From Betaproteobacteria bacterium UBA2592 (lineage in GTDB: Bacteria > Pseudomonadota > Gammaproteobacteria > Burkholderiales > Rhodocyclaceae): a stretch of 64,000 nucleotides of DNA. A model generated the notes under the pieces. The model was given only the letters and a program-made list of their open reading frames with translations. It did no database searches and was not told where the DNA came from. Below, piece after piece: positions 44,642 to 55,846 of this stretch; position 1 is the stretch's first letter; each line of letters opens with the position of its first letter. The stretch lies in contig DDKS01000035.1 of assembly GCA_002340095.1 (NCBI GenBank), forward strand, positions 62,001-126,000. The letters are read 5' to 3'. Both the position numbers and the translations under genes were made by a program.

Positions 44642-44903
44642 GGTCAATTGCGCCACGGTGTTTCAGCCCGAGTTTCTGGAAGATTTGAGCTACTGGGTGG
44701 AGACGGAGCGCCGCGCGGCCAAGCGTCTTCTGGAACTCGTCAAAGCTGCGCTGCGTGATCCCTTCAAGGGCATTGGCAGTCCCGAACCGCTCAAGTACCT
44801 GGGCGCGGATGTCTGGTCACGACGCATCACCCAGGAACATCGCTGCGTCTATCTCGTGCAGGCGGATCGGATCGAGTTTCTGCAGGGTCGCTACCACTAC
44901 TGA
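44625..44903 (+). CDS. yoeB: YoeB-type mRNA interferase toxin
   Basis: 92 residues, RelE fold. PEFLEDLSYWVETERRAAKRL is the N-terminal helix. The C-terminal EHRCVYLVQADRIEFLQ followed by GRYHY ends as YoeB toxins do, with the catalytic His-Tyr pair. YoeB cleaves mRNA on the ribosome. The start ATG at 44625 lies inside the antitoxin gene. The pair sits at the right edge of the defence island, where it could stabilise the region. Confidence 0.92.
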   Translation: MASKPEVNCATVFQPEFLEDLSYWVETERRAAKRLLELVKAALRDPFKGIGSPEPLKYLGADVWSRRITQEHRCVYLVQADRIEFLQGRYHY

Positions 44904-45056
44904 GCAATCTTTCTCGACCTCGGCAAAGCTCTCCTGTACCGCCCCCCCAAGCCATCCCTGGGCCGTCGCCAAGGCCACCTCGGCCCAGCGTGCCGGATCA
45001 GATTAGAAATGTCCGGACTCGCTTTTACAGGGTGCCTTTCAGCAGCAAAGACAGGC

Positions 45057-45082
45057 AAAAAAAGCCCGTCCGGAAGACGGGC
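45057..45082 (-). terminator. Terminator of the propionate operon
   Basis: On the minus strand, GCCCGTC and GACGGGC form a stem with a four-base loop, followed by seven T residues, about 60 bases after the pccA stop. This is a strong factor-independent terminator for mcm-meaB-pccB-pccA. Confidence 0.88.
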
Positions 45083-45141
45083 AAAGAACGCAAGTTCGGT
45101 CTGGGACGGCCTGCCGACGGCAGGTCCGCCCCGGTTCGGGG

Positions 45142-47133
45142 TCATTCGAATTCGATGATGACCTCGTCCACGGACAGGCTGGCGCCGGCGGCAACGGCAA
45201 TCTTCTTCACCTTGCAGTCCTGTTCGGCCTTGAGGATGTTCTCCATCTTCATGGCTTCGATGACGGCCAGCTTTTCGCCCGCCTTGACTTCCTGGCCCAC
45301 CTGTACGGCCACTTCGCGCAGCAGGCCGGGCATGGGGGAGAGCAGGAATTTGGACAGGTCGGGAGCTGCCTTCTCGGGCATCATGGCCAGCAGTTCGGCG
45401 GCGCGGGCGGACATGACCATCATGTCGGCGCGGGTGCCCCAGTGGAACAGCTGGTAGATCATGCGGTGCCGTTCCACCTGCAGGGTGAAGGGCTCGCCGT
45501 TGCAGGTGCCGTTGAACAGGGACTGGCCCAGACGCCAGTCGGACAGGATGGTGTAGGTCTCACCGTTGTAGGTGACGGCATAGCCGCCGGCCACGGGCCT
45601 GGCCACCACGGGGAAGCGCTCGCCATTGCGGATCACCACCCACTCGTCGCCCACCAGGCGCTCGTGGCCGGGCAACTGGCCGGACACCTTGGCGGCCCGG
45701 TCGATGTAGCGGCGGTGCACGAAGGCGGCCACGGAAATCAGCAGGGCGGGATCATCGTGGGGCACCATGGAGGCATCGAAGCCCTTCGGATATTCCTTGG
45801 CGATGAAGCCGGTGTCGAAGATGCCGGACTGGAAGCGCGGGTGCTGCATGAGCGCGGCCTGGAACGGGATGTTCGAGGAAATGCCGCGAATGACGAAGGC
45901 GTTCAAGGCATCGCGCATACGGGCGATGGCCTGGTCGCGGGTGGAGCCATGCACGATCAGCTTGGCGATCATGGAGTCGTAGTACATGGAGATTTCGCCG
46001 CCTTCATAGACGCCGGTATCCACCCGCACCTGACCTTCGACCTCGGCCGGGGGCTGGAACTTCACCAGACGGCCGGTGGAGGGCAGGAAGCCGCGGAACG
46101 GGTCTTCGGCGTTGATACGGCACTCCATGGCCCAGCCGTTGATCTTGACGTCGGCCTGGGTGATGGGCAGTTTTTCGCCGTAGGCAACGCGAATCATCTG
46201 CTCCACCAGGTCGAGGCCGGTGATCAGTTCGGTGACGGGGTGCTCCACCTGCAGGCGGGTGTTCATTTCCAGGAAGTAGAACTCCTTGGTCGCGCCCGAG
46301 ACGACGAATTCGACGGTACCGGCGGATTCGTAGTTCACGGCCCGGGCCAGGGCCACGGCCTGTTCGCCCATGGCCTTGCGCATTTCCGGATCGACGAAGG
46401 GGCTCGGGGCCTCTTCGATGACCTTCTGGTGCCGGCGCTGGATGGAGCAATCCCGCTCGTTCAGGTAGACGTAGTTGCCGTGGCTGTCGCCCAGCACCTG
46501 AATTTCGATGTGGCGCGGTTCGAGCACGTATTTCTCGATGAAGACGCGGTCATCGCCAAAGGAGTTCTTCGCTTCATTGACGCAGGAGGCAAAACCTTCG
46601 TGGGCTTCGGCGTCGTTGTAGGCGACGCGCAGGCCCTTGCCGCCACCGCCGGCGGAGGCCTTGATCATGACCGGGTAGCCGATCTTCCTGGCGATCTCGA
46701 CGGCTTCGTCGGGTCCGGAGATGGCATCGTTGTGGCCGGGGATGGTGTTGACCCCCGCTTCGATGGCCAGCTTCTTGGATTCGATCTTGTCGCCCATCTT
46801 GGCCACCGAGTAGTGCTTCGGACCGATGAACTTGATGCCTTCCTCTTCCAGACGACGGGAGAATTCGGCGTTCTCGGACAGGAAGCCATAGCCCGGGTGG
46901 ACGGCTTCAGCGCCGGTCTCTTTGCAGGCGGCGATGATCTTGTCCATGACCAGGTAGGACTCCTTGGAGGGCGCCGGGCCGATGCAGACGGCTTCGTCGG
47001 CCATCTCCACGAACAGGGCGTCCTTGTCGGCCTCGGAATAGACGGCGACGGTCTTGATGCCCATCTTGCGGGCGGTCTTGATGACGCGGCAGGCAATCTC
47101 GCCGCGGTTTGCAATCAGAATCTTCTTAAACAT
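45142..47133 (-). CDS. pccA: Propionyl-CoA carboxylase alpha subunit (biotin carboxylase/BCCP)
   Basis: 663 residues. The N-terminal biotin carboxylase begins FKKILIANRGEIACRVI, with ATP site KASAGGGGKGLR near 165 and EMNTRLQVEHPVTE near 290. The C-terminal biotinyl domain holds the modified Lys in AIEAMKMEN near 632. A 100-residue linker of the BT type separates them, as in PccA or acyl-CoA carboxylases. It carboxylates biotin for PccB to form methylmalonyl-CoA. AGAGG lies about eight bases before the ATG. It is the last gene of the operon; methylcrotonyl-CoA carboxylase is less likely given mcm beside it. Confidence 0.93.
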   Translation of the reverse strand: MFKKILIANRGEIACRVIKTARKMGIKTVAVYSEADKDALFVEMADEAVCIGPAPSKESYLVMDKIIAACKETGAEAVHPGYGFLSENAEFSRRLEEEGIKFIGPKHYSVAKMGDKIESKKLAIEAGVNTIPGHNDAISGPDEAVEIARKIGYPVMIKASAGGGGKGLRVAYNDAEAHEGFASCVNEAKNSFGDDRVFIEKYVLEPRHIEIQVLGDSHGNYVYLNERDCSIQRRHQKVIEEAPSPFVDPEMRKAMGEQAVALARAVNYESAGTVEFVVSGATKEFYFLEMNTRLQVEHPVTELITGLDLVEQMIRVAYGEKLPITQADVKINGWAMECRINAEDPFRGFLPSTGRLVKFQPPAEVEGQVRVDTGVYEGGEISMYYDSMIAKLIVHGSTRDQAIARMRDALNAFVIRGISSNIPFQAALMQHPRFQSGIFDTGFIAKEYPKGFDASMVPHDDPALLISVAAFVHRRYIDRAAKVSGQLPGHERLVGDEWVVIRNGERFPVVARPVAGGYAVTYNGETYTILSDWRLGQSLFNGTCNGEPFTLQVERHRMIYQLFHWGTRADMMVMSARAAELLAMMPEKAAPDLSKFLLSPMPGLLREVAVQVGQEVKAGEKLAVIEAMKMENILKAEQDCKVKKIAVAAGASLSVDEVIIEFE

Positions 47134-47146
47134 ATGGGAAACCTCT

Positions 47147-47177
47147 CACCACAGAGACACAGAGGCACAGAGAGAAG
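47147..47177. repeat. Dispersed-type repeat between pccB and pccA
   Basis: The stretch CACCACAGAGACACAGAGG, continuing CACAGAGAGAAG, is rich in CAGAGA units. It resembles a short repeat seen at many intergenic places in bacterial genomes, often mistranslated as HRDTEAQR-like peptides. It lies in the 103-base spacer just upstream of the pccA ribosome site. I found no second copy in the window. Its function is unknown. Confidence 0.5.
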
Positions 47178-47236
47178 CAGATGAACAAGGCTGTTCGCCG
47201 TATCCCGGTGCCACCGTGGTTAATGGAATTCATGTA

Positions 47237-48772
<1,536 letters not shown>

Positions 48773-48793
48773 GTGGGAATCTCCTTCTTGAAA

Positions 48794-49813
48794 TCAGGAT
48801 TCGGGATTCAGGAACTTGAGCAGCCCATGGGCTGCGGCTGCAGGGGTCATGCGCCCGGCCTCCACCGCCTGGGTGAGACCCGGCAGGGCCTCCCGCACGG
48901 CAGGATGGCGCCGGAAATACTGGTTGAGACCGAAGTGGATCATCTGCCACATCCAGTCCACCGCCTGGTGGCGGCGTTTGGCTTCGAACTCGCCGGTGGG
49001 CGTCAGGGCCTCCCGGTACTTCTGCACCTGCTGCCAGAACTCGGCGATGCCCTCCTTCTTCAGGGCGCTGACGGTCACCACCGAGGGGGCCCAGTTGGGC
49101 GAAGCGTGGCGCAGCATGTGCAGGGCGTTACTCCATTGGGCCCGCACTACCTGGGCGGCACGCGGGTCGATGTCGGCCTTGTTGATCACCACCAGGTCGG
49201 CAATCTCGACGATCCCCTTCTTGATGGCCTGCAGGTCATCGCCGGCGTTGGGTAGCTGCAGCAGCACGAACATGTCCACCATGCCGGCCACCGTGGTCTC
49301 GCTTTGCCCGACGCCGACGGTCTCGACGATGATCACGTCGAAGCCGGCCGCCTCGCACAGCAGCATGGCTTCCCGGGTCTTTTCCGCCACGCCGCCCAGA
49401 CTGCCGGCGGAGGGGCTGGGGCGGATGAAGGCTTCCTCCCGCTGGCAGAGGGTTTCCATGCGGGTCTTGTCGCCCAGGATGGAGCCCCCCGTCACGGAAG
49501 AAGAGGGGTCCACGGCCAGTACCGCGAGCCGGTGCCCTTGATCGATCAGATAATTGCCCAGGGCCTCGATGAAGGTGGACTTGCCCGCCCCCGGCACGCC
49601 GGAGATGCCGATGCGGATCGCCCTGCCCGTGTGGGGCAACAGGGTGGCGAGCAGCTGCCGGGCCCGCTCCTGGTGGTCGGGCCGGGTGGACTCGACAAGG
49701 GTGATGGCCTTGGCCAGGGCACGGCGCTGGCCCGCTAGGACACCGTCCGCCAAGGACTGGTCCGGGGGAGCCAGCTCATGCCGATGGATCGACGGGGCTT
49801 CCGACATCTGCAT
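48794..49813 (-). CDS. meaB: MeaB-type GTPase, methylmalonyl-CoA mutase chaperone
   Basis: 339 residues. The P-loop is GISGVPGAGKSTFIEALG near 67. AVDPSSSVTGGSILGDKTRM is the G3-like base, VETVGVGQSE follows, and NKAD is the guanine-binding motif near 208. MeaB/ArgK GTPases protect methylmalonyl-CoA mutase and gate delivery of adenosylcobalamin. It follows mcm by nine bases. Two start codons (49813 and the ATG six bases inside) are possible; no clear ribosome site chooses between them. Confidence 0.95.
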   Translation of the reverse strand: MQMSEAPSIHRHELAPPDQSLADGVLAGQRRALAKAITLVESTRPDHQERARQLLATLLPHTGRAIRIGISGVPGAGKSTFIEALGNYLIDQGHRLAVLAVDPSSSVTGGSILGDKTRMETLCQREEAFIRPSPSAGSLGGVAEKTREAMLLCEAAGFDVIIVETVGVGQSETTVAGMVDMFVLLQLPNAGDDLQAIKKGIVEIADLVVINKADIDPRAAQVVRAQWSNALHMLRHASPNWAPSVVTVSALKKEGIAEFWQQVQKYREALTPTGEFEAKRRHQAVDWMWQMIHFGLNQYFRRHPAVREALPGLTQAVEAGRMTPAAAAHGLLKFLNPES

Positions 49814-49822
49814 GGCAGCGGA

Positions 49823-51976
<2,154 letters not shown>

Positions 51977-52068
51977 GATCGTCTCTCCCTGTCGGATATC
52001 CATTTTCCCAGTCGATTTTTTACCCCGGACGCGGCAGAATCCTCGATTCTAGGCTTGCGGGCAAAAAG

Positions 52069-52097
52069 TTGACATCTTAGCCCACGGATAATACTTT
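52069..52097 (+). promoter_or_regulatory. Candidate sigma-70 promoter of gntR
   Basis: TTGACA at 52069-52074, a 17-base spacer and TACTTT at 52092-52097 point toward the GntR gene. The -35 is perfect and the -10 is moderate. The palindrome starts directly after the -10, covering the expected transcription start, as expected for autorepression. Confidence 0.6.
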
Positions 52098-52117
52098 ATT
52101 CATAATTATGAATGCAA
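52088..52117 (-). promoter_or_regulatory. Candidate sigma-70 promoter of mcm operon
   Basis: Read on the minus strand, TTGCAT (52112-52117), an 18-base spacer and TATTAT (52088-52093) point toward mcm. The spacer contains the whole 16-bp palindrome, so a bound repressor would cover the promoter. The predicted start lies about 100 bases before the mcm ATG. Confidence 0.55.
52098..52113. promoter_or_regulatory. 16-bp perfect palindrome, probable GntR operator
   Basis: ATTCATAATTATGAAT is an exact inverted repeat in the divergent region between mcm and the GntR gene. It overlaps both candidate promoters. FadR/FCD-type regulators bind short AT-rich palindromes, so this is the best operator candidate. 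Eleven bases of it recur at 55005-55015 upstream of yjcH-actP. Confidence 0.65.
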
Positions 52118-52150
52118 GCCACACCATGGTGGATAGCAAACCCGAAAAAG

Positions 52151-52813
52151 ATGACCGCCAGAATTGCACCAACCGCCCTCTACCAGGAAGTCGCCGAACG
52201 TCTGCGCCAGCGGATCTTCGCCCATGAACTGCTGCCCGGCGCCTGGGTGGATGAACAGAAGATCGCCGAGCAGTACGGCATCTCCCGCACGCCGTTGCGG
52301 GAGGCGCTCAAGGTCCTGGCCTCGGAAGGCCTGGTGGTGCTCAAGCCCCGCCGCGGCTGCTATGTGACGGAAATTTCCCCCCGCGACCTGGATGACATCT
52401 TCCCCCTGATCGCCCTGCTCGAAGGTCGTTGCGCCGCCGAGGCCGTGCACAAGATGAACAAGGCCGACCTGGAAAGACTGGCCGCGATCCATGCCCGCCT
52501 GGAACGCAGCGCCCGGGACAATCAGATCACCGATTTCTTCGAAGCCAACCAGGAATTCCACCGTACCATCCAGGAACTGGCCGACAACCGCTGGCTGCTG
52601 CAGGTGATCCAGGATCTGCGCAAGGTGCTGAAACTGTCGCGCATCCACTCCCTGTCCCTGGAGGGCCGGTTACAGCAATCCCTGGAAGAGCACCGCGCCA
52701 TCATGGCGGCGCTGGAAGCCGGGGATGCCCGGCAGGCAGAGCAGTTGATGCACGACCACCTGCTTTCCGGCCGCGAAGCCCTGGCGCGCATGCAAGACAG
52801 CAAGGCGGCCTGA
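52151..52813 (+). CDS. GntR family (FCD type) transcriptional regulator
   Basis: 220 residues. The winged helix at about 10-75 contains LYQEVAERLRQRIFAHELLPG and EQYGISRTPLREALKVLASEG, followed by LVVLKPRRGCYVTEI. The FCD ligand domain includes LIALLEGRCAAEA, FHRTIQELADNRWLLQVI and EHRAIMAALEAGDARQAEQLMHDHL, whose Asp/His residues bind metal in the family. The start at 52151 is preferred because an earlier in-frame ATG at 52112 lies inside the operator palindrome and has no ribosome site. It faces away from mcm and is the likely repressor of the propionate operon; the effector is unknown. Confidence 0.9.
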   Translation: MTARIAPTALYQEVAERLRQRIFAHELLPGAWVDEQKIAEQYGISRTPLREALKVLASEGLVVLKPRRGCYVTEISPRDLDDIFPLIALLEGRCAAEAVHKMNKADLERLAAIHARLERSARDNQITDFFEANQEFHRTIQELADNRWLLQVIQDLRKVLKLSRIHSLSLEGRLQQSLEEHRAIMAALEAGDARQAEQLMHDHLLSGREALARMQDSKAA

Positions 52814-52860
52814 TCCGGGCTGCCCGGGCCGCCGGCAAGCCACTCCGGCCCCCGCATACC

Positions 52861-52894
52861 AAAAACCCCGGCGGATTGCCCCGCCGGGGTTTTT
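52861..52894. terminator. Bidirectional terminator between gntR and actP
   Basis: AAAAACCCCGGCGG pairs with CCGCCGGGGTTTTT around a six-base loop. A-run and T-run on both sides let it stop both the convergent gntR and actP transcripts. Confidence 0.9.
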
Positions 52895-52913
52895 GCATGG
52901 CACAGGTCCGGAA

Positions 52914-54581
52914 TCAGTGGGATGCGGCCGTCGCGGCACCATAGCCGGTCTGGGCCCGGACGAACTGGTCCTCGAAGGCCTCCATCTCGGCCCTGGCCTG
53001 GGCACTGCCATCCATCTTGGACACCAGCCAGGCGGCCAGGAAGGCGATGGGCATGGCGAAGATGGCCGGCTGCTCGTAGGGGAACAGGGGCTCGGGATTA
53101 TGAAACACCGCCACCCACACCGACTTGGAACACACCACCAGCAGCACGGCGGAGACCAGACCGGCATAACCGCCCGCCAGGGCGCCCTTCGTGGTCAGAC
53201 CCTGCCAGTACATGGAGAGGATCAGCACCGGGAAGTTGGCGGCCGCAGCGATGCCGAAGGCCAGCCCCACCATGAAGGCCACGTTCTGGTTCTCGAACAG
53301 GATGCCAAGACCGATGGCGACGATGCCCAGGCCGATGGTGGCGATCTTGGAAACCCGCATTTCGGAAGCTTCGGTCGCCGCCCCCTTCTTGATCACCCGG
53401 GCGTACAGGTCATGGGAGATGGCGGACGCGCCGGCCAGGGCCAGACCGGACACCACGGCCAGGATGGTGGCGAAGGCCACGGCAGCCAAAAAGCCGAGCA
53501 GCATGTTGCCACCCACGGCCTGGGAGAGGTGCATCACCACCATGTTGCCGCCGCCGATCAGCTTGCCGCCCACCACGCCCCCTTCGAAGAACTGGGGATT
53601 CTGCCCCACGATCAGGATGGCGGCCAGGCCCATCAGGAAAATCACGTTGAAGAAGTAGCCGACGAAACCGGAAGCGTAGAGCACGGACTTGCGGGCTTCC
53701 TTGGCATCCGTCACGGTGAAGAAGCGCATCAGGATGTGAGGCAGGCCGGCGGTACCGAACATCAGGCCCATGCACAAGGAGATGGCCGTGACCGGATCGG
53801 AGAGCAGGTTGCCCGGGGTCAGCAGGGCGAAACCGTTGGCATGTAGCTCGGTCGCGGCACTCACCAGCTTGGTGTAGGAGAAGTCGAACTGGGACAGGGC
53901 CAGCAGCATCACCAGGGTGCCGCCGAACAACAACATGCAGGCCTTGATGATCTGCACCCAGGTGGTGGCGATCATGCCCCCGAAGGTGACGTAGACCATC
54001 ATCAGGGCTCCCACGACGATCACGGCGATGTTGTAGTCCAGGCCGAAAAGCAGTTTGATCAGCTGGCCGGCCCCCACCATCTGGGCAATCAGGTAGAAAC
54101 ACACCACGGTCAGGGAGGAGACGGCCGCCATGGTCCGCACCTTGCCCTGGTTGAGGCGGTAAGCCGTGATGTCGGCAAAGGTGAACTTGCCGAGGTTGCG
54201 CAGCCGGTCGGCCATCAGGAACAGGATGCAGGGCCAGCCCACGAAAAAGGCCAGCATGTAGATGTAACCATCATAGCCCTTGGTGTAGACCATGGCGGTC
54301 AGGCCCAGCAGGGTGGCGGCGGACATGTAGTCGCCGGCAATGGCCAGACCATTCTGAAAGCCGGTGATGCCACCGCCGGCGGTGTAGAAGTCGGCAGCGG
54401 ACTTGGTGCGGCTGGCAGCCCAGTAGGTGATGCCCATGGTCAGCACCACGAAAATCAGGAACATCCCGATGGCGTGCAGATTCAGGGGCTGCTTCTCCGC
54501 CGCGCCTTCCATGGCGGGGCCCGCATGGGCAAGGGCGGACAGGGCCAGCAGGGACAGGGTCGTCAGAAGGCGGCGCATCAT
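52914..54581 (-). CDS. actP: Cation/acetate symporter ActP
   Basis: 555 residues, sodium:solute symporter family. A short N-terminal signal-like segment (LLTTLSLLALSALAHA) precedes about 13 membrane helices. DFYTAGGGITGFQNGLAIAGDYMSAAT and FGTAGLPHILMRFFTV are conserved substrate and ion segments, and GASAISHDLYARVI follows. ActP imports acetate and other short carboxylates such as propionate. AAGGAGGGC lies before the ATG. The start overlaps the stop of yjcH by four bases. Confidence 0.94.
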   Translation of the reverse strand: MMRRLLTTLSLLALSALAHAGPAMEGAAEKQPLNLHAIGMFLIFVVLTMGITYWAASRTKSAADFYTAGGGITGFQNGLAIAGDYMSAATLLGLTAMVYTKGYDGYIYMLAFFVGWPCILFLMADRLRNLGKFTFADITAYRLNQGKVRTMAAVSSLTVVCFYLIAQMVGAGQLIKLLFGLDYNIAVIVVGALMMVYVTFGGMIATTWVQIIKACMLLFGGTLVMLLALSQFDFSYTKLVSAATELHANGFALLTPGNLLSDPVTAISLCMGLMFGTAGLPHILMRFFTVTDAKEARKSVLYASGFVGYFFNVIFLMGLAAILIVGQNPQFFEGGVVGGKLIGGGNMVVMHLSQAVGGNMLLGFLAAVAFATILAVVSGLALAGASAISHDLYARVIKKGAATEASEMRVSKIATIGLGIVAIGLGILFENQNVAFMVGLAFGIAAAANFPVLILSMYWQGLTTKGALAGGYAGLVSAVLLVVCSKSVWVAVFHNPEPLFPYEQPAIFAMPIAFLAAWLVSKMDGSAQARAEMEAFEDQFVRAQTGYGAATAASH

Positions 54582-54898
54582 TTGCCCTCCTTCCACGCAG
54601 CCCGCACCACTTCCTGGGAAATGGCATCGAATTCGCCGTTGGCCTTGTGCACGTACAGGGCGGTCAACAGCCAAAAACCGATGAACATGCAAAGCCCGAA
54701 GGCAACCCCGATGGTCCACATGGACCCCTCCGCCACGGGAGAACCAATCAGCTTGGGATCGAAGGCCACCACCATCACGAAGCCATAAAAGATGGCCACG
54801 ACGAGGGTGGAAAGGAACCAGGAATAGCGGCTGCGGCGCACCACCAGCTCCTGGAATTTGGGATTCTCGCGAATCCGCGCGTAAACGGCACTGCTCAT
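54578..54898 (-). CDS. yjcH: DUF485 inner-membrane protein YjcH
   Basis: 106 residues with two membrane helices (FLSTLVVAIFYGFVMVVAF and MWTIGVAFGLCMFIGFWLL). The N-terminal NPKFQELVVRRSRYSWFLS is typical. It is the usual small partner gene upstream of actP; its function is not established. The ATG at 54898 is chosen over the GTG at 54907 because AAGGAG lies eight bases before it. Confidence 0.92.
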   Translation of the reverse strand: MSSAVYARIRENPKFQELVVRRSRYSWFLSTLVVAIFYGFVMVVAFDPKLIGSPVAEGSMWTIGVAFGLCMFIGFWLLTALYVHKANGEFDAISQEVVRAAWKEGK

Positions 54899-54979
54899 TT
54901 GCTGCACTCCTTATCGTTATCCGGCCGGTGGGCCGGCTCCTCTAGTCCCCCTGCGGCAGCGAGGCCGCAGAGCCTGCAT

Positions 54980-55015
54980 ATTATATCTTATATAAGAATT
55001 TTTAATTCATAATTA
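54980..55015 (-). promoter_or_regulatory. AT-rich promoter region with palindrome and operator half-site
   Basis: On the minus strand a perfect -10 TATAAT (54980-54985) faces yjcH-actP. The spacer holds the perfect 12-bp palindrome TCTTATATAAGA (54986-54997). Just beyond lies ATTCATAATTA (55005-55015), identical to 11 of the 16 bases of the mcm/gntR palindrome. The -35 is poor (GAATTA), which suggests dependence on an activator. Confidence 0.5.
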
Positions 55016-55039
55016 CACAATACTTTTCAGCATCGTGAA

Positions 55040-55648
55040 TCACCAGCACCAGGCCCGGACCTCGTGTTCCACCCGGCTGCCATCACCGCTTTCCGCCTCA
55101 TCCACAAGCAGCCAGGACCAGGCAGCCCCGGGCGGCCCAAGCACCTCCAGCCAGGGGGAATAATCCATGACCTCACGCTCCCCGTTCGCTCGCCGCAAGG
55201 TCTGGACGGCATCCGCCAGAAGGCAGGCAGGGCGCTGCCGCAACCAGTCCAGATGGCGCACCAGAATTTGCTGCTGCCAGCGCAGCAGATCCGTCTCGCC
55301 CGCCGCCGGGCACAGACGACTGGCTGCCTCCAGGGGCAACAGCGGGAGCTGGGAAAAGAGATTGACGGAAGCCACCCAGTCGGCGGACTCCAACCCAGGC
55401 AGGGCCACAGGACAGGAAAAGAGGGCCTCCAGTTCGCCCCGCTCCACCGGACGCTGCCGCCGGCCCAGGGCGCAGAGTCCGGTCGCCGTGCCGGTCACAT
55501 CCAGCTCCAGCAAGGACACGCCAGGAAAGGCTGCGGCCAGCCGCCGCACCCGGGGCAGATGCACCATATCCACCAGATACAGGCGCCGGAAACGCGCCGC
55601 CAGCTCCACCAGGGGCACATCCAGCAACAGGCCGGACCCCAGCACCAC
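55040..55648 (-). CDS. Unknown protein, SAM-methyltransferase-like fold
   Basis: 202 residues from the GTG at 55648, but the same frame is open back to 55846. It reads there as coherent protein (LRRLG-type helix, then LLESAGAGGELGVVLGSG), directly after the TauE stop. The only candidate starts in that extra part are CTG codons at 55834 and 55831, eight bases after GGGGAG. The VLGSGLLLDVP motif resembles the SAM-binding loop of class I methyltransferases, and LYLVDMVH may be the following acidic strand. I cannot name a substrate. It overlaps or abuts tauE and is probably co-transcribed with it. Confidence 0.6.
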   Translation of the reverse strand: MVLGSGLLLDVPLVELAARFRRLYLVDMVHLPRVRRLAAAFPGVSLLELDVTGTATGLCALGRRQRPVERGELEALFSCPVALPGLESADWVASVNLFSQLPLLPLEAASRLCPAAGETDLLRWQQQILVRHLDWLRQRPACLLADAVQTLRRANGEREVMDYSPWLEVLGPPGAAWSWLLVDEAESGDGSRVEHEVRAWCW

Positions 55649-55846
55649 CCCCAGTTCCCCCCCGGCACCGGCCGACTCCAGCAGGAAGGTCCGGCTGTGT
55701 TGCAGGTGCGCCGCCCAGATCCGGGCGCAACGACGGGCCCGGCTCCGCAGGGCAATGGCCTCCCGCAGGTATCCCAGGCGGCGGCTTTCGGGCCGGCAGG
55801 GAGTGCTCAGCCAGGCGAGGATTTCAGCCAGCAGGGCGCGCTCCCC

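Noticed and set aside
35248..44903. CRISPR array or tRNA attachment site at the defence island
   Set aside because: I saw no regular spaced repeats, no tRNA gene and no matching direct repeats at the two edges.
44904..45056. Minus-strand frame reading SDPARWAEVALATAQGWLGG between the toxin gene and the pcc terminator
   Set aside because: About 35 codons look protein-like, but there is no start, no ribosome site and no family I recognise. It may be a gene remnant or chance in GC-rich DNA.
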